Assembly (NCBI GenBank): GCA_016840385.1
Contig: JAEOSL010000124.1
Location: 1 to 10,047 of the forward strand
Length of the DNA: 10,047 nt
Direction of reading: 5' to 3'
Origin: Candidatus Thorarchaeota archaeon
GTDB taxonomy: Archaea; Asgardarchaeota; Thorarchaeia; Thorarchaeales; Thorarchaeaceae
Notes under the pieces: generated by a model
Databases searched by the model: none
What the model saw: only the letters and a program-made list of their open reading frames with translations
What the model was told of the DNA's origin: nothing
Position numbers and translations under genes: made by a program
Shown here: positions 1 to 6,051 of the stretch, in pieces
How the letters are laid out: each line of letters opens with the position of its first letter
Numbering within the stretch: the first letter of the stretch is position 1

Positions 1-237
1 TGCTACTGCCTTGTATACAGGCACTAATCCATCAATCTCCTTGAGTAGACCTTTTTTAACAAGCCTACCAAGGGTCCGTTTCACTGCTGGAAGTTTCTCT
101 CCTGAAAGAAGAGACACGCCTCCTGCAGTCATATTGCCTCCCAGAAAGATTGGCACGATCACCTTTACCTCAGACTCTGTAAGGTCGAGGCTCTTGCTGA
201 GAATTGGCACCGATTTAGTTATTACTTTGTCACTCAT
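1..237 (-). CDS. TrmB-like winged-helix DNA-binding protein, N-terminal part (runs off the left edge)
   Basis: Only the first 79 codons are present; the frame stays open to base 1. The ATG at 237 follows a GGTGGGAT ribosome-binding-like site six bases upstream. Residues about 18-78 read as a winged helix: an LTESEVKVI helix (19-27), a turn with GNMTAGGVSLLSG (34-46), a recognition-helix stretch AVKRTLGRLVKKGLL (51-65), then a wing ending in PVYKAV. This matches the general pattern of archaeal TrmB/Sugar-specific and related HTH domains (Leu-Thr-x-x-Glu, then Thr-Ala, then a Leu-rich helix, then Gly-Leu and a Tyr after the wing). It lies 56 bases after the Cys-cluster gene on the same strand and is probably the last gene seen of that transcript. 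The effector domain is outside the window, so the ligand and targets cannot be stated. Confidence 0.72.
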   Translation of the reverse strand, partial: MSDKVITKSVPILSKSLDLTESEVKVIVPIFLGGNMTAGGVSLLSGEKLPAVKRTLGRLVKKGLLKEIDGLVPVYKAVA

Positions 238-293
238 TTACGCATCCCACCGCGTAGTTTAGGTACTAGAACTGATTGGAATACATTTTTGGT

Positions 294-1094
294 CTATTTG
301 CCAAGTTTAGATGCGTTCTCAAACAGATTTCTGAGTTGTTCCACTAACAAGTAGGGTGGTCCTTCGCTCTTGACTACCTCTACCTCCAAGTGGATTTTGT
401 CATCTACTTCACTGGAATATACTGATTCGAAAGCATTTGCTAGCTTGCTCCTCTGTAGACTTCGTATACTAGCTGCATCTGCGTCCTTTACTGCAATAGA
501 AGCTACCCACCAATTGGAGGTAACATCATTGACAGTAGATGGAAGTTCATATATCGCTGAGAATAATTTGCAATAGAGTTTGAAAACATCAAAATTGTCA
601 ATTTGATCCATAGTTGGATTCACTGTAACAATACCTCGATGAAAATCAAAACGAAATAGTAGATTATCTCCAGCTACAAGCATCACATCATTTTCTTGTG
701 CCTGAGAGAAGTTTGCCCAGACCTTTTTGAATTTTGTAGTGAAGTGTCTAATTGAACTTACTCTCAGAGCTTGAAGTAAATCCTTTATTGGAAGTCTCCT
801 GTTATTCACAACTCTACCCTTTCTCTCAAGAATATAACGTCGAATTCCACCGATATTCAGACTATAGCAATAAGCAGGCAAGTCTTCAGTTTCAACACCA
901 ATTTCGATCAAAGTATTGAGGAAATTACGGTTTTTGCATGCAGGATTTGTTGCACATCTCAACCGGTCGTCTTGACAAGCCTTGCACTTTGCTTCATGCA
1001 TCAGAATCAATTCTTTTGCAAGCTGTTTATCGGCAGTTTCATCTAGTAATTGAATTCTTCGTGAAAATCGATCTGTGTGTTTCTTAAGTTCCAT
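294..1094 (-). CDS. Uncharacterised protein with an N-terminal four-cysteine cluster
   Basis: A 266-residue protein of a family I do not recognise, starting at the ATG at 1094. The frame stays open further upstream (TTG at 1181), but that extension lacks a ribosome binding site and overlaps another open frame. Counting from the ATG, residues 37-53 hold Cys37, Cys40, Cys47 and Cys53 (C-x2-C-x6-C-x5-C), a spacing that could bind zinc or possibly an iron-sulfur cluster. Basic residues flank the cluster (DDRLR, KNR). The rest is predicted soluble alpha/beta: residues 73-110 are Arg/Lys-rich (GGIRRYILERKGR), and 140-250 alternate strands and helices with no membrane segment or signal peptide. It sits between the 336-residue coiled-coil gene and a winged-helix gene on the same strand, so co-expression is likely. 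A nucleic-acid-binding role is only a guess from the basic cluster. Confidence 0.68.
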   Translation of the reverse strand: MELKKHTDRFSRRIQLLDETADKQLAKELILMHEAKCKACQDDRLRCATNPACKNRNFLNTLIEIGVETEDLPAYCYSLNIGGIRRYILERKGRVVNNRRLPIKDLLQALRVSSIRHFTTKFKKVWANFSQAQENDVMLVAGDNLLFRFDFHRGIVTVNPTMDQIDNFDVFKLYCKLFSAIYELPSTVNDVTSNWWVASIAVKDADAASIRSLQRSKLANAFESVYSSEVDDKIHLEVEVVKSEGPPYLLVEQLRNLFENASKLGK

Positions 1095-1245
1095 GATTAC
1101 TACCGTCCAACATTGTATGAGAGAATTGGATACTAGGAGCTCCAATTGATTGTCCATTGATGATTTCATCAGAATAGACAAATCTGTTTGCGCATTTGTG
1201 CAGGACCGAGATAAACCTATGCCAATCGGACTCTCGAAAAGTCAA
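1084..1245 (-). CDS. Possible small protein overlapping the next gene's start
   Basis: An open frame of 53 codons (TTG at 1245, TAA at 1084-1086) lies in the 192 bases between the 336-residue coiled-coil gene and the ATG at 1094. The frame extends further upstream, up to an ATG at 1326 inside the coiled-coil gene. The residues around 1150-1240 (RESDWHRFISVLHKCANRF) look protein-like, more so than the other two frames here. Its stop overlaps the next ATG by 11 bases, a layout typical of translational coupling. No good ribosome binding site is visible before the TTG. It could be a genuine small protein, the N-terminus of the downstream protein separated by a frameshift, or chance. Confidence 0.3.
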   Translation of the reverse strand: MTFRESDWHRFISVLHKCANRFVYSDEIINGQSIGAPSIQFSHTMLDGSNHGT

Positions 1246-1286
1246 GAAAATTCTGTTTTTTTGTCGTGTAAGATGTGATTGTGGGT

Positions 1287-2297
1287 CTAAGAGCTCTTGG
1301 CTATCTCTTTTAGTTTGCTCGCCCATGATTTGATTTCCTTATTCAAACTGGCAATATCATTTTCATTCAATGTTGCAGTGGGAGGATAGGACTTCAATTC
1401 CCGAGCCTTTTTGCCAAATTGAAACAGAACAGGAGTATGAACAGTAATCATCGGAGTCAATTCATCACGAACCTCTTCGAGAGATTCGGCCATAAGAGCT
1501 GCTTCAGTCTGAGGATTAACAAGATCAAGAAGCCTAGACATGAGAGCATCGATAGTGGAAGGTAGTTTGGCCTTCGAAACTGGTGGTTTCTTTTTCTCAG
1601 GTTCGGGTTCATCCTTTGTCTTTGCTGGTTTCTTAGCAGGTGCTTTTGCAGGAGCGTCAGTCGCAGGACCTTCTGCTGCAATTTTCTCCACAAGCTCAGC
1701 AGTTTCAGCTAGCGTCTCAATTGATTGATTGTATTTTCGTTCGATATCATCGAGCTGTCGAACAATGATTCCAACAATCTCCTTAGTTTCTGTGAATTGA
1801 GTAGTGAGATCTTCTACCTTCTCTTCAATTCCAGAAAGTCCAGCAACGTAACCTTGAAGGTCATCTAGTTTCTTTCCAATGGTATCAATTTCAGTAATTG
1901 AGATTAAAATATCATCGATCTTCTTGATGATGACCTCAGTTTCCTTTGATTCCTTAACGGATTTAATATCGTCTTCAAAGCTTTTCAGTGTCGCAGCAAT
2001 CTCATCCATCTTCTTTGTGTTAGCCTCTGATTCTTTTGAGGTAGCAAGACCATCCAGTTTCTTTTCGAATTTCTTGATTTCATTAACCGACGTAATAATA
2101 TCATCAAGCTTTGAAACAGGAGAGATCGTGGACTGTATATCTTTTAACACTGTATCGATGGCATCAGTCTTCTCAATAATATCAGAAATAGAACCTAGAA
2201 CGTTGAGCTCCTTTCTAACGCCTTCGAGCTCCTTAAGAAGACTATCTACTTTATCTGTAATCTCTTTGATTGCTTGATTATCCTCTTTCGCAGCCAT
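1287..2297 (-). CDS. Repetitive coiled-coil protein with Lys/Pro/Ala-rich linker
   Basis: 336 residues, family not recognised. Residues 5-205 are predicted almost continuous coiled coil, with hydrophobic residues at heptad-like spacing and many Lys/Glu/Asp. It contains a degenerate repeat of about 30-33 residues with phase markers at K63-LDDI, K96-MDEI and K126-IDDI, each followed by a charged KKLD/DDIK segment. Residues 210-245 form a disordered-looking linker rich in Ala, Pro, Lys and Glu. Residues about 246-336 look like a compact helical domain (DALMSRLLDLVNPQTEAALM, then FQFGKKARELKSYPP). There is no signal peptide or membrane segment. The ATG at 2297 is preceded by an AGGGGAT site and, about 70 bases upstream, by a TATA-like box. 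The architecture suggests a scaffold or filament-like partner. Its partners may be the co-oriented coiled-coil and Cys-cluster proteins; this is an inference from position. Confidence 0.8.
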   Translation of the reverse strand: MAAKEDNQAIKEITDKVDSLLKELEGVRKELNVLGSISDIIEKTDAIDTVLKDIQSTISPVSKLDDIITSVNEIKKFEKKLDGLATSKESEANTKKMDEIAATLKSFEDDIKSVKESKETEVIIKKIDDILISITEIDTIGKKLDDLQGYVAGLSGIEEKVEDLTTQFTETKEIVGIIVRQLDDIERKYNQSIETLAETAELVEKIAAEGPATDAPAKAPAKKPAKTKDEPEPEKKKPPVSKAKLPSTIDALMSRLLDLVNPQTEAALMAESLEEVRDELTPMITVHTPVLFQFGKKARELKSYPPTATLNENDIASLNKEIKSWASKLKEIAKSS

Positions 2298-2361
2298 ACT
2301 ATCCCCTGCAACATCCGCGTTAATGTGCGTTGTGAATATTCTTGTAATTAGCCTTTCGGGA

Positions 2362-2378
2362 GTGTAATATATTTCAGA
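2362..2378 (-). promoter_or_regulatory. TATA-like promoter for the 336-residue coiled-coil gene
   Basis: On the minus strand the 110-base gap after dtdA reads CTGAAATATATTACAC around 2362-2378. This is a purine-rich BRE-like flank followed by an ATATATTA TATA-like core, about 70 bases before the ATG at 2297. It predicts a transcript start near 2340 with a roughly 40-base leader that includes the AGGGGAT site. The gap and this box suggest the downstream genes can be transcribed separately from dtdA. Confidence 0.45.
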
Positions 2379-2407
2379 AAAATAGAGTAAATGGAGAAAT
2401 CAGTTAT

Positions 2408-3232
2408 TCATGCTTGTTTTGATCTCACAATTTCTAATCCAGCTTCTTCCAGAATCGGGAAAATATGTGTTTTATTCTCAGCATTCAATCCTTTCCAATC
2501 GACAATTGCACGAGTCACATTTCCAGTAGTTCTTGAAATCATCTGTTTGACAACATCAAGTGTCAAATCATTCACTGCATATTTTGGAGCCATATGACCC
2601 ATGTTGTAATCTTTCTCAAGAACAAGCTTGTTGAATTTGCTAGCATAATGTGTACCCCCGAAACCGATTACAGAGTCACCACCAAGGGGTGCTCTAACGC
2701 AATCCATTATTGCTCCTGCAACTGCTCGTGCCCCATCTTTATGGATCCAATACTCTTCATTACTTCCAAGTTCAATAAATACCAAAGGAGTATCCATTGA
2801 TGTGGGTCCATGATGAGTTACTTCAAGCGATACATCAAAATCATCTAGACTTCTCTCATCTCGCTCCTTGTGGAGACGGTGCAATGCAACAGCTACGAGA
2901 GCGGGAGCTGATATCGAAACCTCTTGTGGATTTCCCCCGAATGCCGCATCAACTCCGAGATTGCCTGTGCTATGAACTAACAATGCAGGTTTTGCGGACT
3001 CTGCTCTATGTCGTGAACAGAAAATGAATACTTCAGCATCAAAGTGTTCTTCCAAGTGATCACAATAGATCATATCACGTTTTGTAGTGATGAGAATGAC
3101 AGAATCATCGCTTGCTCGAATTGGATTATCCTCAAAGGTATCCCCAGTTGGAAGAAAACCATATTCTTCGATCAAGACTGTTTTGATAGTCTGACTTGCA
3201 ATATCTTTCTCTGATGTGACAAGTACACGCAA
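2408..3232 (-). CDS. dtdA: D-aminoacyl-tRNA deacylase, archaeal type
   Basis: Hydrolyses D-amino acids from mischarged tRNAs in the cytosol, protecting translation; this is the DtdA/GEK1 (DTD2) family of archaea and plants, a zinc-dependent enzyme. Counting from the TTG at 3232, the 274 residues match the usual size of about 270. Visible family blocks are the N-terminal RVLVTSEKDIAS, SRHRAES (73-79), HSTGN (87-91), EVTHHGPTS (137-145), GFGGTHYASKF (190-200), GHMAPKY (212-218) and DWKGL (245-249). The frame is open to an ATG at 3283, but that would overlap the previous gene by 35 bases and add 17 residues unlike the family. The TTG gives the expected N-terminus and has an AGGCGG site about nine bases upstream. 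The gene follows the 408-residue coiled-coil gene by 16 bases, so the two are probably co-transcribed. Confidence 0.95.
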   Translation of the reverse strand: MRVLVTSEKDIASQTIKTVLIEEYGFLPTGDTFEDNPIRASDDSVILITTKRDMIYCDHLEEHFDAEVFIFCSRHRAESAKPALLVHSTGNLGVDAAFGGNPQEVSISAPALVAVALHRLHKERDERSLDDFDVSLEVTHHGPTSMDTPLVFIELGSNEEYWIHKDGARAVAGAIMDCVRAPLGGDSVIGFGGTHYASKFNKLVLEKDYNMGHMAPKYAVNDLTLDVVKQMISRTTGNVTRAIVDWKGLNAENKTHIFPILEEAGLEIVRSKQA

Positions 3233-3248
3233 TAGTGTCAGCCGCCTG

Positions 3249-4475
3249 TTACTCAACTGTGCAGAGTGCAACAAGAGGTTCAAGAGACACCTCTAATTGA
3301 ATACTAACTTTCGCCGTAAATGATTCAAGGATTTCAGTCTCAATTCGAATCTTGAACTCATCGACTTTCCCAATTTGTCTTTGAAGGTCATCTCCGATAC
3401 GTCGAAGGTCATTCTTGTGGTAGTCTAGATTCTTCTTGGCTTCTGATAGACTTGCTTCAAGTTCTTCACTCTGTCGATAAACATCGGATCCCGCGTAGGT
3501 ATGCCTTTTGTCCTCAATATCCTTTGCTTGATTCTGAAGGTCCTGTAACCCGCCGTTCTGAATTACTTTGACCTCTTCAATTGCTCGTCGTGCTAGTCGG
3601 TCCTTCAGCGAGAGCTTTTTTGTTTCTATTGCTTCTTGAAGTCCTTTCAGACCTTCAAGAAGACCAGGATATCCTTCACGTTCTTCAGCTATTGCAGTAT
3701 ATGGGTCTCCAAAGTAGTCAATGAGAGCTATTTGACCTGCAGGTCCAACTCGTACACCAGTATCCCGCTGTAGAAATTTCTTGACTTGTTTCTTAAGCGG
3801 GTTCATCTTCATTTTGAGAAGACTTGAAACATGTTCTGCTTGTTCATCTAGACTTAGTAATTCTGCAACATTAGATGTTTCAGTGAAATCATCATATGCT
3901 TTCTTGGATACATTATACTCCTTCTCAGCGGATTCAATCTTAGAACGGACTGTCTGTATCTGTTCTTCAAAAATCTCCTTGCTGAAAGAAAGATCATGAA
4001 GTGTTGTAATTCGACCACCAATACGCTCTAGATCTTTGACCCAACTAAAATCGTAGAGTAGCTTCCCAATCTTTTTCACTTCTTTAGAGAGCTCTTTCAT
4101 TGCAACGTCTAAGGATTTGATTGTCGTTTTGTATCGCTTATCCAACCGTTTAATCCATCTAGATCCTGCACCCCAAAGTTCCTGGATGAATCTCTGAATC
4201 TCACTCTGCATGGCCTCCGTACCTTCGTAAGTGATTTCATTATCGACATAGAAATCAGATACAATCTCTTTGACTTTCAGAGCGAAACGAGAGGCAATTC
4301 CGTCAGTATCTTCGATTTCTTCATCGTCGAATGCTTTGGCCATTTCCTCTACATCTTGAAGAGCTCGTTCTACTATTTTGTAGCTCCTCTCAGCTTGTTT
4401 AAGAAAATCTGCGGATTTCTTCTTCAGCTGATTGCGATACCATTTTTGTAATTGTTCAACAGTGAGATTGGTCAT
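3249..4475 (-). CDS. Large coiled-coil protein of unknown function
   Basis: 408 residues, mostly alpha-helical, with no recognised family. Predicted coiled coil covers roughly residues 15-50, 110-140, 165-235 and 310-385. The central part, about 236-300 (TGVRVGPAGQIALIDYFGDPY and following), is less repetitive and contains Gly and Pro. It could be a small globular or hinge-like module between two helical arms that fold back on each other. The C-terminus (about 385-408) turns strand-like (AKVSIQLEVSLEP). No Walker A motif is seen, so this is not an SMC or Rad50 ATPase. There is no signal peptide or membrane helix. The ATG at 4475 has an AGGT site about ten bases upstream. It is the first gene of a minus-strand run with dtdA 16 bases downstream, and two further unknowns, one of them coiled-coil, follow. 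Confidence 0.83.
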   Translation of the reverse strand: MTNLTVEQLQKWYRNQLKKKSADFLKQAERSYKIVERALQDVEEMAKAFDDEEIEDTDGIASRFALKVKEIVSDFYVDNEITYEGTEAMQSEIQRFIQELWGAGSRWIKRLDKRYKTTIKSLDVAMKELSKEVKKIGKLLYDFSWVKDLERIGGRITTLHDLSFSKEIFEEQIQTVRSKIESAEKEYNVSKKAYDDFTETSNVAELLSLDEQAEHVSSLLKMKMNPLKKQVKKFLQRDTGVRVGPAGQIALIDYFGDPYTAIAEEREGYPGLLEGLKGLQEAIETKKLSLKDRLARRAIEEVKVIQNGGLQDLQNQAKDIEDKRHTYAGSDVYRQSEELEASLSEAKKNLDYHKNDLRRIGDDLQRQIGKVDEFKIRIETEILESFTAKVSIQLEVSLEPLVALCTVE

Positions 4476-4523
4476 TGAAAGAACCTACCCAGACTGAACA
4501 CGGTTTCCCTCGCCTCGTTTATC

Positions 4524-4534
4524 AACTTTATGAC
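4524..4534 (-). promoter_or_regulatory. Possible TATA-like box for the 408-residue coiled-coil gene
   Basis: The minus strand reads GTCATAAAGTTG about 50-60 bases before the ATG at 4475, a distance typical for an archaeal TATA box plus a short leader. The match is modest. The 156-base gap 4476-4631 also carries a clearer plus-strand box, so this is a divergent promoter region. Confidence 0.3.
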
Positions 4535-4578
4535 GTGTGAGGGATTGTCCATATTTCCTTGAATAGACCTATACTGAT

Positions 4579-4587
4579 GTTTATATC
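4579..4587 (+). promoter_or_regulatory. TATA-like promoter for the beta-rich protein gene
   Basis: GTTTATATC lies 45-53 bases before the ATG at 4632. A start site about 25 bases downstream would give a short leader carrying GTGATC, a match to the archaeal anti-Shine-Dalgarno region, four bases before that ATG. This placement favours translation beginning at 4632, upstream of the in-frame TGA. Confidence 0.45.
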
Positions 4588-4631
4588 ACGATTAACGCAA
4601 TTGACAACCAGCATAGGTACAGTGATCGGTC

Positions 4632-4706
4632 ATGTCTGAAATCCTCGAAACTGGTAATCGGAAACCGAGGTTGGACGTTTCATATACACTTGAGTGTTCA
4701 TCCTGA
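4632..4706 (+). other. Upstream 24-codon frame ending in TGA, in phase with the 4719 gene
   Basis: ATG at 4632, then 24 codons to a TGA at 4704-4706. The frame continues without another stop through GGT CAC GGT CGC into the TTG at 4719, so the whole of 4632-5435 is one frame with a single internal TGA. The residues before the stop (RLDVSYTLECSS) look like a beta strand that would suit the following GRLGFYIIRLS strand. The ATG has GTGATC four bases upstream and a TATA-like box at the right distance. The bases GAGGT overlapping the TGA could also act as the ribosome binding site for the TTG at 4719. It may be a nonsense-interrupted N-terminus or a leader peptide that couples translation. Confidence 0.45.
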
Positions 4707-4718
4707 GGTCACGGTCGC

Positions 4719-5435
4719 TTGGGTTTCTACATTATACGCCTCAGTATGATCGATGCGAATGGAAAAGAACAACTGCTACTCCGAAACCCTGCAGACACCA
4801 AGGGGGGCTTCTGGCTCACATACCTTGTTGATGGGGTTCTTTACGAAGTAAGTTCGACTGAGAAAGAAACAATCTCAATCGACAGTAAAGAATCAGATAA
4901 GGGTCGAGTAAGAATTGTTCTGAATCACAAACCAAAAGGGTTTGATTCACCCATTGCTAGATTCGATATTGAGGTTTGGAGTCACAACACACCGATCATG
5001 CTAATCCGCCACAGGGTTACAAATCTCAGCGATAAAATCATTGAAGATTTGAAACTATACAATCTGATGGACTTCGATGTCGGTGGCCCTTCGAGCTACA
5101 AAGACGATACAGGAGTCTACGATGAAGAAACTGGGCTGATATCTGCATGTGATGATAATCCGTTGTGTGTTGCAATGTCTTCAGAACCTAAACCGGATGC
5201 TTGGGAGATTGGATCTCCAATCAAGCTGAAGGCAAATAGTGAAAACCGCGACCTCAAGAAGAATCTCGAGCTTGGACCGAAAGACATTGCTACAGGTCTC
5301 CAATGGAATCATGGTAATCTTGAACCCAATGAGAGTAAAACTGTAGACATTGTTCTTGCGTGTTCAACCAACCTCGACGAGGCAAAATCACTCATCAAAG
5401 ACGGATGGGAGAAATACGAGAAGAAGATACGATGA
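4719..5435 (+). CDS. Beta-sandwich-like protein of unknown function, possibly N-terminally interrupted
   Basis: 238 residues from a TTG preceded by GAGGT nine bases upstream; an ATG at 4746 would remove nine residues. The sequence alternates short strands and turns (FYIIRLSMI, FWLTYLV, RVRIVLNHK, IARFDIEVW, IMLIRHRVTNLS), as in an immunoglobulin-like or carbohydrate-binding type beta-sandwich. There is a late block GLQWNHG...EPNESKTVDIVLACS (about 191-218), then a short C-terminal helix rich in Lys/Glu. Blocks of this late type occur in sugar-binding or glycosidase accessory domains, but I cannot name the family. There is no signal peptide, no membrane segment and no catalytic motif. It stands alone between divergent and convergent neighbours. 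The upstream in-phase stretch with one TGA suggests the original protein was about 267 residues. Confidence 0.8.
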   Translation: MGFYIIRLSMIDANGKEQLLLRNPADTKGGFWLTYLVDGVLYEVSSTEKETISIDSKESDKGRVRIVLNHKPKGFDSPIARFDIEVWSHNTPIMLIRHRVTNLSDKIIEDLKLYNLMDFDVGGPSSYKDDTGVYDEETGLISACDDNPLCVAMSSEPKPDAWEIGSPIKLKANSENRDLKKNLELGPKDIATGLQWNHGNLEPNESKTVDIVLACSTNLDEAKSLIKDGWEKYEKKIR

Positions 5436-5469
5436 AACCGTTACGTAAAGCGTAGCAGTATCGGTTGAG

Positions 5470-5496
5470 AACAGATGCACTCTGTTTCTTCTCTTG
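5470..5496 (+). terminator. Hairpin terminator of the plus-strand gene
   Basis: AACAGA and TCTGTT (5470-5475 and 5481-5486) form a six-base-pair stem with a TGCAC loop, followed directly by the pyrimidine-rich tract TTCTTCTCTT. It lies 35 bases after the stop of the beta-rich protein gene. Confidence 0.45.
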
Positions 5497-5506
5497 ATTG
5501 CCTCAG

Positions 5507-5534
5507 AAAAAAAGGGAAGGGCTCTCTAGAGCCC
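5507..5534 (-). terminator. Hairpin plus T-tract terminator of the winged-helix gene
   Basis: A perfect 16-base palindrome GGGCTCTCTAGAGCCC (5519-5534) can fold into a GC-rich hairpin. On the minus strand it is followed by TTCCC and a run of seven T (5513-5507). It starts nine bases after the stop of the gene ending at 5543. This looks like a bacterial-style intrinsic terminator, but T-tracts also terminate archaeal RNA polymerase. Confidence 0.6.
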
Positions 5535-5542
5535 ACCCGTGT

Positions 5543-5908
5543 CTAATGTTGTTCTTTATCGAAGTAGTCTGCCAACATCCGAGCCTCACGCGTTAGACTA
5601 GCGTGTTCTCCTTTGCGGTGTGAATTCCCGCCAGTTAGCAGTCCCATCTCCTTCAGAGAGCGTAGGTTCCACTTCGCTGTGCTATATGGAACATTAGATC
5701 TACGGGAGACCAAGTCTGCTAATGCAGTCACCGTTAGGTCATTGAACTTGAGCACTTGATGGCTCAATTTCAGAACAGTCTTCTGAGTATCACTCAACCT
5801 CGCATCTGCTAATTGGAAGAACGATGCTAAAAGACGGTTAAAACTAGTAGTAGAGACCTTACGGTCACTGGAGAACACATTCACCTCGTGACGTAATTTG
5901 GTAGTCAC
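5543..5908 (-). CDS. Small winged-helix transcriptional regulator, start possibly frameshifted
   Basis: 121 residues from a GTG at 5908, the first start in this frame after a TGA at 5972-5974. Residues about 38-112 form a winged helix: helix SDTQKTVLKLSHQVL (39-53), ALADLVSRR (62-70), recognition helix PYSTAKWNLRSLKEMGLL (74-91), wing GGNSHRKGEHASLT (93-106) and a final helix. This resembles small MarR/ArsR-type HTH proteins; it probably binds DNA as a dimer. The N-terminal 37 residues are not conserved-looking. The GTG lacks a ribosome binding site, while an ATG at 5963 with an excellent site opens a different frame. Joining the two frames needs one base fewer near 5910. A palindrome upstream could be its own operator. 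The target genes are unknown. Confidence 0.78.
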   Translation of the reverse strand: MTTKLRHEVNVFSSDRKVSTTSFNRLLASFFQLADARLSDTQKTVLKLSHQVLKFNDLTVTALADLVSRRSNVPYSTAKWNLRSLKEMGLLTGGNSHRKGEHASLTREARMLADYFDKEQH

Positions 5909-5963
5909 CTTTCGCGTTTGAGACCCGATATTGATGGGCAGAGTCTGTTGTTTCAGTACCCAT
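5865..5963 (-). other. Well-initiated 32-codon frame overlapping the winged-helix gene
   Basis: The ATG at 5963 follows GAGGTGA (5978-5972) by eight bases, the best ribosome binding site near this gene. The frame runs 32 codons (MGTETTDSAHQYRVSNAKG...) to a TGA at 5865-5867, 43 bases inside the winged-helix frame. Removing one G from AAAGGTG at about 5909-5908 would fuse it to the regulator as ...VSNAKVTTKLRHE.... It is most likely the true N-terminus separated by an indel; a leader peptide is the alternative. Confidence 0.45.
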
Positions 5964-6009
5964 TGTGTTTTTCACCTCACCTTTTGGTGGGTCAATCAAA
6001 CACGGATTT

Positions 6010-6047
6010 TCTTTTTACTTAAGGTTTGCTAAAACCGTCATTATGAC
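6010..6047 (-). promoter_or_regulatory. Promoter and possible operator of the winged-helix gene
   Basis: On the minus strand, the perfect inverted repeat GTCAT-A-ATGAC (6047-6037) lies just upstream of an AT-rich TATA-like stretch CTTAAGTAAAAAG (about 6022-6010). That stretch is 45-60 bases before the ATG at 5963 and its GAGGTGA site. A palindrome beside the TATA region is a typical place for autoregulation by a dimeric winged-helix protein. This is an inference; the gap also contains the end of the upstream gene's transcript. Confidence 0.35.
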
Positions 6048-6051
6048 AAAA

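Noticed and set aside
11..262. Plus-strand open frame of 83 codons at the left edge
   Set aside because: The minus strand here encodes a clear winged-helix N-terminus with a ribosome binding site; the plus-strand translation is low in structure and is a shadow.
1879..2277. 132-codon plus-strand frame opposite the coiled-coil gene
   Set aside because: Its Ser/Phe/Ile-rich content is the expected mirror of Lys/Glu/Asp codons in the coiled coil.
3233..3283. Upstream ATG start for dtdA
   Set aside because: It would overlap the preceding gene by 35 bases and add residues unlike the family; the TTG at 3232 gives the expected N-terminus.
3249..4475. SMC/Rad50-type ATPase
   Set aside because: Long coils around a middle module recall the hinge layout, but no Walker A, Walker B or signature motif is present and the protein is too short.
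4704..4706. TGA as a selenocysteine codon
   Set aside because: The flanking residues (CSS, GHG) are not a known selenoprotein site and I see no convincing SECIS-like structure; nonsense change or restart is simpler.
5436..5466. Inverted repeat AACCG...CGGTT just after the stop of the plus-strand gene
   Set aside because: Only five base pairs with a loop of 21 bases; the hairpin at 5470 with a T-rich tail is a better terminator.
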